64,000 nucleotides of DNA from Prodigiosinella aquatilis (GTDB lineage: Bacteria > Pseudomonadota > Gammaproteobacteria > Enterobacterales > Enterobacteriaceae): contig CP128857.1 in the NCBI GenBank assembly GCA_030388725.1, forward strand, positions 3,038,001 through 3,102,000. The letters are read 5' to 3'. This document shows positions 51,841-60,838 of the stretch, piece after piece; the first letter of the stretch is position 1; every line of letters begins with the position of its first letter. The notes beneath the pieces were generated by a model, which searched no databases, was not told the origin of the DNA, and saw nothing but the letters and a program-made list of their open reading frames with translations. Both the position numbers and the translations under genes were made by a program.

Positions 51841-53257
51841 CTATCTGCATGGTGTCGAAACCATTGAGGTCGAAAACGGTGCCCGCCCGGTTAAGACGGT
51901 GAAGTCCGCTGTTATTGGTCTGATTGGTACCGCCCCGATGGGTGACGTCAATACGCTGGTGCAGTGCCTGTCTGAGAAAGATGCAGCAGCATTTGGCAAC
52001 CAGCTTACCGGCTTTACCATTCCGCAGGCGCTGGATGCCATCTACGACCATGGCGCAGGCACTGTTCTGGTGATTAACGTGCTTGATCCAGCTGTGCATA
52101 AAACCGCTGTAGCCGATGAAGATGTAACGTTCGATAAAGCGACGGGCAAAGCCCGGCTGGCTAATCCAGTGGTCGCGCAGCTGGTACTGAAACCGGCCAG
52201 CGATGGTCAGCCCTATGTCGAGGGTGAAGACTACTCGCTTGATGCGCAGAGCGGCGTGATTACCAGCCTCGGGAAAAGCATTGCGGCGGGCGCAACCGCG
52301 ACGGCCAGCTATAACCATGCTGACCCGACCAAAGTCACCCCGGCTGATATCATCGGTGCTGTTAACGCAGCGGGCAACCGTACCGGCATGAAGCTGCTTA
52401 ATGACAGCTTCAACCTGTTTGGCTACTTCGCCAAAATCCTGATTGCTCCTGTGTTCTGCACCCAGAACAGCGTCTCGGTGGAGCTTATTGCCATGGCTGA
52501 AAAGCTGGGGGCGGTGACCTACATCGACGCGCCAATTGGCACCACCTTTGCGCAGGCGCTGACGGGACGTGGCCCGGAAGGCACCATCAACTTCAACACC
52601 AGTTCCGATCGCGTCCGTCTCTGTTATCCACACGTTAAGGTCTATGACGCGGCCACCAACAGCGAACGACTGGAACCACTGAGCCAGCGTGCTGCCGGTC
52701 TGCGTGCCAAAGTTGACCTGGATAAGGGTTACTGGTGGTCTTCATCCAACCAGGAAATCATGGGCATCACCGGCGTGGAGCGTCAGCTGTCGGCAATGAT
52801 TGACGACCCGCAGAGCGAGGTGAACCTGCTTAACGAACAGGGTATCACCACGGTCTTCAGCAGCTACGGCAGCGGCCTGCGTCTGTGGGGCAACCGTGTG
52901 GCAGCATGGCCAACGGTGACCCATATGCGCAACTTTGAGAACGTGCGCCGCACCGGTGATGTGATCAACGAGTCCCTGCGCTACTTCAGCCAGCAGTACA
53001 TCGACATGCCGATTACCCAGGCGCTGATTGATGCGCTCACGGAGTCGGTCAACGCCTATGGTCGTAAGCTGATTGGCGACGGTGCGCTGCTGGGTTTTAA
53101 ATGCTGGTTCGATCCGGCCCGTAACGAAGAGACGGAACTGGCCGCCGGTCATCTGTTACTGAGCTACAAATACACGCCGCCACCGCCGCTGGAGCGACTG
53201 ACGTTTGAGACCGAGATCACCTCGGAATACCTGTTAACCCTGAAGGGGAATAGCTGA
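51830..53257 (+). CDS. Contractile tail sheath protein (Mu gpL-like)
   Basis: 475 aa. An N-terminal VETIEVENGARPVKTVKSAV followed by VIGLIGTAP is the usual sheath opening, and the C-terminal domain ends in RNEETELAAGHLLLSYKYTP. GGAGG precedes the ATG. It polymerises around the tail tube and contracts on infection. Confidence 0.92.
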   Translation: MAANYLHGVETIEVENGARPVKTVKSAVIGLIGTAPMGDVNTLVQCLSEKDAAAFGNQLTGFTIPQALDAIYDHGAGTVLVINVLDPAVHKTAVADEDVTFDKATGKARLANPVVAQLVLKPASDGQPYVEGEDYSLDAQSGVITSLGKSIAAGATATASYNHADPTKVTPADIIGAVNAAGNRTGMKLLNDSFNLFGYFAKILIAPVFCTQNSVSVELIAMAEKLGAVTYIDAPIGTTFAQALTGRGPEGTINFNTSSDRVRLCYPHVKVYDAATNSERLEPLSQRAAGLRAKVDLDKGYWWSSSNQEIMGITGVERQLSAMIDDPQSEVNLLNEQGITTVFSSYGSGLRLWGNRVAAWPTVTHMRNFENVRRTGDVINESLRYFSQQYIDMPITQALIDALTESVNAYGRKLIGDGALLGFKCWFDPARNEETELAAGHLLLSYKYTPPPPLERLTFETEITSEYLLTLKGNS

Positions 53258-53778
53258 TGGCAAAGATTGAAATCAACCGCATCACCAATGCCAACATCTA
53301 CCTGGATGGTGCTAACCTGCTGGGCCGGGCCGAGGAGGTCAAACTCCCTGATGTGTCCATGACCATGCAGGAGCACAAAGCGCTGGGGATGGTGGGCAAG
53401 GTGGAACTCCCGGCAGGCTTTGACAAAATGGAAGGCGAGATCAAGTGGAACAGCTTCTATCGCGACGCCATGTTGTCTGCTGCTAACCCGTATAAATCGC
53501 TGGCCCTGCAGTGCCGCTCCAGCGTGCAGCGCTACAGCTCACAGGGACTGATTGATGAAATCCCGTTGGTGACCTTCCTGACAATCATGTTCAAGAAGAA
53601 CCCGCTGGGGACGTTCAAGCAGCACGAGAATGCTGAGTTCTCCAGTAGCTTCACCTGCACGTACATCAAGCAGGTGCTGGACGGTGAAGAACTGCTGGAG
53701 CTGGACTATCTGGCCAACATCTTCCGCGTCGGCGGCGTTGACCAGTTGACTGACTACCGCATCAATATCGGGGGCTGA
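53257..53778 (+). CDS. Tail tube protein
   Basis: 173 aa of the P2 FII / phage_tube family: NRITNANIYLDGANLLGRAE, MVGKVELPAGFDKMEGEIKW and the C-terminal EELLELDYLANIFRVGG are conserved. It starts at the last base of the sheath stop. It forms the inner tube through which DNA passes. Confidence 0.92.
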   Translation: MAKIEINRITNANIYLDGANLLGRAEEVKLPDVSMTMQEHKALGMVGKVELPAGFDKMEGEIKWNSFYRDAMLSAANPYKSLALQCRSSVQRYSSQGLIDEIPLVTFLTIMFKKNPLGTFKQHENAEFSSSFTCTYIKQVLDGEELLELDYLANIFRVGGVDQLTDYRINIGG

Positions 53779-53780
53779 CG

Positions 53781-54062
53781 GTGACCGTCGAGATTGAGGA
53801 CAAAGGCGGGAACTGCGGTTCTATTGGCATGGGGAATGGTACCTGGTTCACCATTCTGGATATTCCGGGGGTGGAAAACCTTTTTAATATCCGCAAAACC
53901 AATGATCCGATTGACTGTACCCGTTCAAAGGCCCGCAAGCTGGCTGATTTGATTGAAGCCTGGACGCCACCCGACCACTGGTTCACTGGCATCGGTAAAG
54001 CCGAAGGAAAAGCGCTACTCATTGCGTTCCTGCGCAACTGCAAGGGGTTTCGCACTCACTGA
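53781..54062 (+). CDS. Unknown protein inserted in the tail operon (93 aa)
   Basis: GTG start 2 nt after the tube stop, with GGGGG upstream. The protein is soluble: CGSIGMGNGTWFTILDIPGV, KTNDPIDCTRSKARKLADLI and EAWTPPDHWFTGIGKAEGKA. It is unlike any Mu or P2 tail component I know. It is immediately followed by its own strong terminator, which gives it the look of a moron carried within the late operon. Confidence 0.55.
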   Translation: MTVEIEDKGGNCGSIGMGNGTWFTILDIPGVENLFNIRKTNDPIDCTRSKARKLADLIEAWTPPDHWFTGIGKAEGKALLIAFLRNCKGFRTH

Positions 54063-54068
54063 TATCAC

Positions 54069-54092
54069 AGGGGCTTCGGCCCCTTTCTTCTT
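54069..54092 (+). terminator. Rho-independent terminator after the inserted gene
   Basis: AGGGGC-TTCG-GCCCCT with the stable TTCG tetraloop is followed by TTCTTCTT. It is a textbook terminator structure placed in the middle of the tail gene cluster, 7 nt after the unknown gene's stop. Downstream genes would need readthrough or another promoter. Confidence 0.8.
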
Positions 54093-54160
54093 AATCCCCT
54101 TTAATATCTGTCGCCCTCCTTACCGGACATACTGCTCTGAACTTACACAGGAGCACGAAC

Positions 54161-54481
54161 ATGTCACAAACCAAATCTGAAGCTGAACTCTTTATTCTGA
54201 AATACCCTTTCACCACAGCGGCGGGTGAATCAATCCCCCAGCTCACCCTTAAACGCCTGACGGTTAAAGACCTCAAGCAGGTTAAAAAAGTCCACAAAGA
54301 CCCGAATGACTGGGATGAACCACTGATTTCCCGCAGCACCGGTCTGCTTCCTGAAGACCTGGATAATATGGATTTAGCGGATTATCTGGATCTACAGAAA
54401 CGATTTCAGCAAATCACTGGGCTGGGCAAGGGCAACGAAGACGCTGATGCAGGCGCAGGGGCTGCTGGCGAGGTGGTTTAG
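54161..54481 (+). CDS. Tail assembly chaperone (Mu gp41-like)
   Basis: 106 aa. SEAELFILKYPFTTAAGESI, then PQLTLKRLTVKDLKQVKKVH and LADYLDLQKRFQQITG are typical of the P2 E / Mu gp41 chaperone family. AGGAG precedes the ATG. A second frame, open through the last 100 nt, encodes the usual extension (next entry). Together they coat and fold the tape measure protein. Confidence 0.82.
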   Translation: MSQTKSEAELFILKYPFTTAAGESIPQLTLKRLTVKDLKQVKKVHKDPNDWDEPLISRSTGLLPEDLDNMDLADYLDLQKRFQQITGLGKGNEDADAGAGAAGEVV

Positions 54482-54584
54482 GTTTCAGCCAGGGGAGATT
54501 GATGCCCTCGATACTGACGATCTGGAAATGTGGCTGGATCAGGCTGAAGAGCAAATCAAAAGCGAGTACGGCGACAATCAGTAG
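54447..54584 (+). CDS. GpE-like tail chaperone extension (frameshift product or separate 45-aa ORF)
   Basis: The frame +1 to (or -2 from) the chaperone reads MQAQGLLARWFRFQPGEIDA, then LDTDDLEMWLDQAEEQIKSE to a stop at 54584. W-x(2-4)-P-x-E-I-x-x-L…W is the P2 GpE' signature. It is open upstream to about 54377, so it can be joined to the chaperone by a -2 shift, as described for Mu, or begin at the weakly served ATG at 54447. Confidence 0.7.
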   Translation: MQAQGLLARWFRFQPGEIDALDTDDLEMWLDQAEEQIKSEYGDNQ

Positions 54585-54676
54585 TTCTCCAGCCCTAAGC
54601 AGCCGCACTTCGCGGCTGTTCTTTATGGTTCCCCATCATTTCCCTCCTGTCTTTTTGCTTTCAGAGGATAACCACC

Positions 54677-57670
54677 GTGGCCAGTGAATTTTCAGTCGGC
54701 GTCATCATTGGCGGCATTGTTGGAAGCAGCTTTCGCTCTGCCGTCAGCGGTACCCGACGCGCCCTTGACTCTCTCGGCAATACGTCACGCCGCCTTCAGG
54801 AGCGTCAGAACGCTTTAACCCGTGCAACAGAACGCTATGGTCAGCTGGGTTCTTCCCGGATGCAACGCCTCAACAGCGATCTGCTGCGCGTGAGTCGCAC
54901 AATGGAGCAGATTGAGCGCCAGCAGCGCCGTCTGTCGGCGGTATCGGCCACCAGTGATGCGCTTAAATCCAACCGTATGGCGCTCTATGGTCAGGGGGCA
55001 GAGACTTACGGCATCGCCCGAACGCTAGGGTCGCCGGTCATGGCCTCTGTCAAACAATATGCGTCAATCGAGTCGCAACTGCGTGATATCAGCGTCACCG
55101 GCGATTTAGATGCAAAACAAGAACAGGCTATTGGCAAAGCAATTCGTGAAATTGCTCCTAAAGTCAACCAGACTCAGGAGTCTCTTTTGCAGGGTGTAGG
55201 GCAGCTGGTTGCTGATGGTATGGCCCCTAATCAGGCTTCTCAGCTCACAGGGATGCTGGGTAAAGCGGCCACGGCGACCAAAGCCGATATGACCGACCTT
55301 GCCAAAATGACCTATGCCTTCAGCGACGCCCTCAAAATTACCGATGCCAAAGAGCTGGAGCAGGCATTTGGTATGGCTGCTACTGGTGCAAAACTCGGCT
55401 CGTTTGAACTGAAAGACATGGCTAAGGCACTGCCCGGTATGGCCAAAGCTTTTGCTGCCCGTGGAATTACAGGCAAAGAAGCGATTATGCAGATCGTTTC
55501 CAGCCTGGAGGTCGGCAAAGGCAGCGGCTCAGCGGAAGAAGCCGTTACCAATATGTCCAACTGGCTGGCGGCGATGGGGCGAAACGATACCATTCAGAAA
55601 TATGCCAAGGCCGGGATTAATTATCAGAAATCCATGCAAAACTTAGTTTCAAAAGGGTTTTCGCAGTATGAATCCTCGTTGATGATTGCCAACGCCTTCA
55701 TTGACGACAAAGGCAAAGCGTTCGTACAACAGTGGAATGCGGCAAAGGACTCGGGAGACCAGGAAGGTCAGCAGAAGCTGATGGAGTCCTTCGGACTGGC
55801 AGAAGTATTCACTGATATTCAGACCGTCAACCATTTACTGTCAATGCGCCAGGGCTGGGATAAGTATCTTTCCAATAAGCAGGAAATGAATAGTCCATCA
55901 GCGAAGAGCACACTAGATACAGACGCTGAAAAACAGAATGCAACTCTTGAAGGGCATTGGCGCAGAACGAAGATTGCATTTAACGAAACAGCAATAAGTA
56001 TTGGGGAGTCTTTGCGCCCTTCACTAATTCAACTCAGTGAGACTTTTATTCCTTTAATGGATAGTGTCGGCAAATGGATAGCGGCAAACCCCCAACTCGT
56101 GAGCGGTGCCATAAAGGTTGTAGGAGCATTACTTGCTTTCAAGATGGCCACCATCGGCCTCAAGCTTGGGCTGAATCTTCTTATTTCACCGTTCGTCAAT
56201 GTCTGGAAAAACGCCGTGCTCCTGCGGGCCAACTGGCTGCGGCTATCGCTCGCGCTGGGTGAAGGCGGCAAACTCCGCTGGCTGGTGACCGGCTTCAGCA
56301 CGGTCGCCAAAGGAGCCGGAACACTGGCCCGCGTGCTCGGTGGTGGTCTGGTTCGTGGACTAATGCTCGCGGGTCGTGCCGTTCTCTTCATAGGTCGGGC
56401 GCTGCTGATGAATCCCATTGGACTAATCATCACTGGCGTAGCCATGGCCGCTTATCTGATCTACCGCTACTGGGGACCAATCTCAGCATTCTTTAAACGA
56501 ATGTGGGCGCAGGTAACATCTGCTTTCAGCAGTGCCTGGAGTGGCATCAAATCCGCGTGGAGCAGTGTCACAGGTTGGTTTTCTGGTATCTGGGGCAGTA
56601 TTAAGACGGCATTTAACGGCGGTATAGTTGGCATCGGCAAACTCATCATGAACTGGTCGCCCCTTGGGTTGTTCTATAAAGCCTTTGCCGGGGTCATGAG
56701 TTGGTTTGGCGTCGACTTGCCGAAAAACTTTACTGACTTCGGCGGCAACCTGATTGCCGGGCTGGTGAACGGGATCGGCAATAAACTTGCGGCCGCAAAA
56801 GATACCATCGTTAACTTTGGTAATTCGATCTCCGGCTGGTTTAAAGAAACCTTGGGTATTCACTCCCCGAGCCGCGTATTTATGGGCTTTGGCGACAATA
56901 TTGGCCAGGGGGCCGCTATCGGCCTGCAGCGTACCACGCCGCTGGCGGCTCTGGCTGGTCAGCAGATGGCCGAGGAGTTGATCCCCGATATACCACAGAG
57001 TATTCAGGGACCCAAAATAATCGATAACACATCAGGCTTTAGCTTCAACCTGCCGTCACTCGATGCCGATGGATTGCTGTCTTCAGCTAAGAATGAGCTG
57101 GGGACAATGCTTAACGGTCTGTCTTCACTACCAGCTATCCGGCTTCCCGCCACCGCATCTCTTTTACCCGGACAGCGTATCGCTAAACAGCAGATGGCCG
57201 AGGAGTTGATCCCCGATATACCACAGAGTATTCAGGGACCCAAAATAATCGATAACACATCAGGCTTTAGCTTCAACCTGCCGTCACTCGATGCCGATGG
57301 ATTGCTGTCTTCAGCTAAGAATGAGCTGGGGACAATGCTTAACGGTCTGTCTTCACTACCAGCTATCCGGCTTCCCGCCACCGCATCTCTTTTACCCGGA
57401 CAGCGTATCGCTAAAGAAATGACCCCCGATGTTCCCCGGCTTCCGTCGCCGGAAATCATGGCAGCGGGTTATTCAGGTCGTGGCGCGGCTGCTGCCGGTG
57501 GCGGAGCGTCTGGTGGTATTCAGGTCAGCTTTAACCCCCAGTTTTACCTTAATGGCAAAGAGACTGCCGCACCTGCCGGGCTTACCGGCGCACTGAATAT
57601 GAGCCTGCATGAACTGGAGAAAATGCTGGAGCGCCTTATGGCTCAGAAACAACGTCGGGGGTACGAATAA
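54677..57670 (+). CDS. Tail tape measure protein
   Basis: 997 aa from a GTG start. The N-terminal 120 residues are coiled coil; about 130-440 is the TP901-type core (VKQYASIESQLRDISVTGDL, LAKMTYAFSDALKITDAKEL). Hydrophobic helices lie near 475-510 and 570-600 (GRALLMNPIGLIITGVAMAA). GNLIAGLVNGIGNKLAAAKD, then LGIHSPSRVFMGFGDNIGQG is the common C-terminal signature. Residues about 762-913 are two identical 76-residue units. Length of this protein sets tail length. Confidence 0.92.
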   Translation: MASEFSVGVIIGGIVGSSFRSAVSGTRRALDSLGNTSRRLQERQNALTRATERYGQLGSSRMQRLNSDLLRVSRTMEQIERQQRRLSAVSATSDALKSNRMALYGQGAETYGIARTLGSPVMASVKQYASIESQLRDISVTGDLDAKQEQAIGKAIREIAPKVNQTQESLLQGVGQLVADGMAPNQASQLTGMLGKAATATKADMTDLAKMTYAFSDALKITDAKELEQAFGMAATGAKLGSFELKDMAKALPGMAKAFAARGITGKEAIMQIVSSLEVGKGSGSAEEAVTNMSNWLAAMGRNDTIQKYAKAGINYQKSMQNLVSKGFSQYESSLMIANAFIDDKGKAFVQQWNAAKDSGDQEGQQKLMESFGLAEVFTDIQTVNHLLSMRQGWDKYLSNKQEMNSPSAKSTLDTDAEKQNATLEGHWRRTKIAFNETAISIGESLRPSLIQLSETFIPLMDSVGKWIAANPQLVSGAIKVVGALLAFKMATIGLKLGLNLLISPFVNVWKNAVLLRANWLRLSLALGEGGKLRWLVTGFSTVAKGAGTLARVLGGGLVRGLMLAGRAVLFIGRALLMNPIGLIITGVAMAAYLIYRYWGPISAFFKRMWAQVTSAFSSAWSGIKSAWSSVTGWFSGIWGSIKTAFNGGIVGIGKLIMNWSPLGLFYKAFAGVMSWFGVDLPKNFTDFGGNLIAGLVNGIGNKLAAAKDTIVNFGNSISGWFKETLGIHSPSRVFMGFGDNIGQGAAIGLQRTTPLAALAGQQMAEELIPDIPQSIQGPKIIDNTSGFSFNLPSLDADGLLSSAKNELGTMLNGLSSLPAIRLPATASLLPGQRIAKQQMAEELIPDIPQSIQGPKIIDNTSGFSFNLPSLDADGLLSSAKNELGTMLNGLSSLPAIRLPATASLLPGQRIAKEMTPDVPRLPSPEIMAAGYSGRGAAAAGGGASGGIQVSFNPQFYLNGKETAAPAGLTGALNMSLHELEKMLERLMAQKQRRGYE
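56960..57415 (+). repeat. Exact 228-bp tandem duplication in the tape-measure gene
   Basis: 56960-57187 and 57188-57415 are identical by eye over 228 bp and keep the reading frame (76 codons). Both start CAGCAGATGGCCGAGGAG and end CGTATCGCTAAA. Absence of substitutions implies a recent event or an assembly artefact. Confidence 0.88.
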
Positions 57671-58554
57671 TGTTTGCTGTACTGGGTGATATTGAGTTTG
57701 AACTGATTACCTACTGGGACGGCTTCGAAGCGACATTCGGCGTCGATTATGCCGAACATGCCCGCATCGAAGGCAAGCCCGGCCTGCAGTTCGTCGGCGA
57801 TAAGCTGGACGAAATCCAGATAAGCCTGGTCTTCCATCAGCATTATTGTGTGCCCGACGTGGAGCTGGCACGACTGCGAACGGCCATGAAAGCCCATCAG
57901 GCGCTGGCGCTGGTCTTCGGGAATGGTGACTATCGCGGCTGGTTCGTCATTACCGACGTGACCGCGACCAGCGAACAGACCGACAGCACCGGCAATGTGC
58001 TGGCCGTCAACGCCACTGCATCGCTGCGGGAGTATATCGGCGACCCGAAGAACCCGCTGCAGCCGCCTGCAATACGCACGCAGGTTCCCGGCGTCGGGGC
58101 GGTTTCGGGTGCCGTTCCTTCACCTTCCGGGGTGGCACAGTACGTCCGCGACGGCGTCAATTATGCCAAACAAGCGCAGTCCGTTCTCCAGACCACCATC
58201 AGCGCCGTTCGGGTCGCACAGAAAATGAAGGATAACCCAGCTGTCGCGCTGACCCGCGTGCCGGGGCTGATGAGCGGACTGGGCAACGTGTCCGGGGCAT
58301 TAGGTCAAAGCGTTCCGGCATTTAATGCGCTCTCAGAATCCATGCCTGATGCCGTCAGTCTGGCCAGAGCCACCAGTGATGCGGCCACGTATGTGCAACA
58401 GGCCCAGTGGACGCTGAATGGCGTTGACGGCAGCAATATCGCTGCGGCGCTGGATGCTGTTTCCGGGCAGCTTAACTCCGCCAGCACCACCTTCACCCGC
58501 ATGTCGCCGGGGTTAAGCACTATGGCAGCCAAAATACTGGCGAGGAGTGTGTGA
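57670..58554 (+). CDS. Tail protein gpU-like (P2 GpU family)
   Basis: 294 aa. The N-terminal 120 residues (MFAVLGDIEFELITYWDGFE, HARIEGKPGLQFVGDKLDE) are the P2 GpU domain. The C-terminal 150 residues are a helical Ala/Ser-rich extension absent from P2 gpU but usual in BcepMu-like phages. It starts at the last base of the tape-measure stop. Confidence 0.85.
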   Translation: MFAVLGDIEFELITYWDGFEATFGVDYAEHARIEGKPGLQFVGDKLDEIQISLVFHQHYCVPDVELARLRTAMKAHQALALVFGNGDYRGWFVITDVTATSEQTDSTGNVLAVNATASLREYIGDPKNPLQPPAIRTQVPGVGAVSGAVPSPSGVAQYVRDGVNYAKQAQSVLQTTISAVRVAQKMKDNPAVALTRVPGLMSGLGNVSGALGQSVPAFNALSESMPDAVSLARATSDAATYVQQAQWTLNGVDGSNIAAALDAVSGQLNSASTTFTRMSPGLSTMAAKILARSV

Positions 58555-58766
58555 TGTTTCTTGAACATGTCACCCGTGACGGAGAGCGCTGGGACGCTCT
58601 CGCATGGCAGTACTATGGCGACCCTCTGGGTTATCCCCGAATTATCGCCGCTAACCCGCATGTGGCCATCACGCCGGTGCTGCCCTCCGGGTTGTTGCTA
58701 TTGATTCCGGTTATCGAGGCTACCGATGCCAGTACAGAAGAGGATATTGCCCCATGGCTGAGGTAA
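58554..58766 (+). CDS. Tail protein gpX-like (LysM-type)
   Basis: 70 aa from the ATG at 58554, which overlaps the gpU stop (TGATG). GERWDALAWQYYGDPLGYPR and IIAANPHVAITPVLPSGLLL is the compact LysM-like P2 gpX fold. It joins the hub to the tube. Confidence 0.88.
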   Translation: MFLEHVTRDGERWDALAWQYYGDPLGYPRIIAANPHVAITPVLPSGLLLLIPVIEATDASTEEDIAPWLR

Positions 58767-59923
58767 ACAGCACCACACAGGCCGCTTCAGCGTTGACCGG
58801 CATCAGCGACGTTCTGAGTCCGGTGTTCACCCTGTGGTACCTGCAGAAGAACATCACTAACGATATCGCACCTTATGTCACCCGCGTGACCTACAGCGAT
58901 AACATCAAAAGCGAGTCCGATACCATTGAGGTGGAGCTGGACGACACCGATGGTCGCTGGCTGGATAAGTGGTATCCGGGCAAGGGTGACACGCTGACGC
59001 TGAAGATGGGCTATCAGGGCGAGAAACTGCTGTCCTGCGGTACATTCTCGATAGACGAGATCGAAGTGAGTTCGCCCGCGTCTGTTGTCGCTATCCGGGG
59101 CGTGGCCACATCGGTTAACAACGCCTTACGGACTAAATCCAGTCGCGGCTTTGAGAGCACCACGCTGGCCGCTATTGCCGGACGTATCGCCAAAAAGCAT
59201 CAGCTGAAGCTGGTTGGCAGCATTGAATCCATCAAAATTGACCGTGTAACGCAGTACGCTGAAACGGACGTTGGCTTCCTGCGGCGGCTGGCCAGTGAGT
59301 ATGGCTATGCGGTGAAGGTCGTCAGTGACCAGCTGATTTTCTCCCATCTGGCCACGCTTCGTGGACAGGAGCCGGTTAAGCAACTGAAACCGCAGGATGT
59401 CGCCCGCTTTTCCCTGCGCGACACCATCAACCGGGTCTACAAGTCCGCAAAGGTGAAACACCAGAAGAGCAGCAGTAAAAAGTTGATCGCCTACGAAGTT
59501 GCCGGTGGCATTAGAGAAAGTGACAGTCAGGTAAAACTTGCAAAGGTCACCAGCGCCGACTCACTGAAGGTCAACAGCCGCGTCAGCGACCCTGATAGCG
59601 CAAAAATCAAGGCGGACTCTGCACTGGCCAGCCATAACGAATATCAGCAGAACGGCTCCCTGACGTTAATGGGCACGCCACAGCTGACAGCGGGCAACAA
59701 AATTGAACTGGTGGGTTTTGGTCAGTTATCAGGGCCATGGCTGATAACCACTGCCCGCCATGCGTTTGACCGTAACAGCGGCTACATTACAGAACTGGAG
59801 GTGGCTCGAGGGCCTGTCACGCAGGGCAAGGCCACGAAAGGTAAAAAGACCGGCAAGACTCAGACGCTCACCGTCTACAACTACGATGGCACCACATCAA
59901 CGGTAATAAAGGGAGATAAGTAA
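58754..59923 (+). CDS. Baseplate hub protein gpD-like (P2 GPD family)
   Basis: 389 aa. SDNIKSESDTIEVELDDTDG and RWLDKWYPGKGDTLTLKMGY, then YAETDVGFLRRLASEYGYAV and GPWLITTARHAFDRNSGYIT mark the late-control D/contractile hub family. It overlaps gpX by 13 nt. It carries the spike. Confidence 0.9.
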   Translation: MAEVNSTTQAASALTGISDVLSPVFTLWYLQKNITNDIAPYVTRVTYSDNIKSESDTIEVELDDTDGRWLDKWYPGKGDTLTLKMGYQGEKLLSCGTFSIDEIEVSSPASVVAIRGVATSVNNALRTKSSRGFESTTLAAIAGRIAKKHQLKLVGSIESIKIDRVTQYAETDVGFLRRLASEYGYAVKVVSDQLIFSHLATLRGQEPVKQLKPQDVARFSLRDTINRVYKSAKVKHQKSSSKKLIAYEVAGGIRESDSQVKLAKVTSADSLKVNSRVSDPDSAKIKADSALASHNEYQQNGSLTLMGTPQLTAGNKIELVGFGQLSGPWLITTARHAFDRNSGYITELEVARGPVTQGKATKGKKTGKTQTLTVYNYDGTTSTVIKGDK

Positions 59924-60435
59924 TGTCTGTTGTCACCCGTCAGGTCGGTACGGTCAGCGCCGTCGATGCCGACAAGGTTCAGGCCCGCGTGCGTCTGCCT
60001 GAGTGCGATAACCTGCGCACCAACTGGCTCAACGTGCTGCAGCGCAATACCCAGAACAACAAAGATTACTGGCTCCCTGACGTGGGGGAGCAGGTTGAGG
60101 TGCTGCTTGATGCTAACGGCGAGGATGGTGTCATTCTGGGGGCGGTGTACTCAGAAGTCGATAAACCGCCGTTCAGCGACAAAAACGTCCGGGGCACGAA
60201 ATACGCTGATGGCGCAGAGTTCAGCTATAACCGCGAGACCCATACGCTGACGGTCAAAGGTGGTATCGAGTATGTGGTGATCGAAGTTGCGGTGGGTATC
60301 AGCCTGAAGGGGAAAACCATTGATTTGACCGCTGACACCACCACGGTGAACGGAAACCTTGAAATCAACGGGAACGCCCACTCAACCGGCAGCATGCTGT
60401 CAGACGGCGATAACTCCAACCACCACTCCCACTGA
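59923..60435 (+). CDS. Baseplate spike protein gpV-like
   Basis: 170 aa. The OB domain RQVGTVSAVDADKVQARVRL, then YWLPDVGEQVEVLLDANGED, is followed by a beta-helical needle (KTIDLTADTTTVNGNLEING) and ends NSNHHSH. The HxH at the tip matches the iron-binding apex of P2 gpV-type spikes. It pierces the outer membrane. Confidence 0.9.
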   Translation: MSVVTRQVGTVSAVDADKVQARVRLPECDNLRTNWLNVLQRNTQNNKDYWLPDVGEQVEVLLDANGEDGVILGAVYSEVDKPPFSDKNVRGTKYADGAEFSYNRETHTLTVKGGIEYVVIEVAVGISLKGKTIDLTADTTTVNGNLEINGNAHSTGSMLSDGDNSNHHSH

Positions 60436-60490
60436 ATCTTCTTAAACGCCTTTAATATCGGCGTTCCCGCGCAAGGGCAATACTGCCCCT

Positions 60491-60838
60491 ATGAAAACAA
60501 CCTCCGTATTCTGGCAACCGGCCCTGCAGGCCCCCGGCGAAATTGTCCAAGGGCTGGATGATATCTGGCAGGCCATCCAAATTATCCTGCGTACTCCTCG
60601 CGGCAGCGACCCGCATCGCCCGGAGTTCGGCAGCAATCTGCACCTTTATATTGACTGGCCCATCGACCGGGCTATCCCGCATGTGGTGCGCGAGTCCGTC
60701 GATGCCATTCGGCGCTGGGAGCCTCGCTGCCAGCTTATGTCGGTTAAACCCGCCGTTGACGGCGAACATCTTACGCTCCGGGTGAGCTGGAAAGGCTCTG
60801 ACGGACAGACCCGGACTCAGGAGCTGCTATGGCGCTGA
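60491..60838 (+). CDS. Baseplate wedge protein gpW/gp25-like
   Basis: 115 aa. GEIVQGLDDIWQAIQIILRT, then PRGSDPHRPEFGSNLHLYID is the gp25/W signature (GS-pxRPxFGxxL). It overlaps gene J by 10 nt and forms the inner wedge and sheath initiator. Confidence 0.9.
   Translation: MKTTSVFWQPALQAPGEIVQGLDDIWQAIQIILRTPRGSDPHRPEFGSNLHLYIDWPIDRAIPHVVRESVDAIRRWEPRCQLMSVKPAVDGEHLTLRVSWKGSDGQTRTQELLWR

Noticed and set aside
51674..52633. 319-codon minus frame opposite the sheath gene
   Set aside because: The plus strand encodes an unmistakable tail sheath; the minus frame has no start signal.
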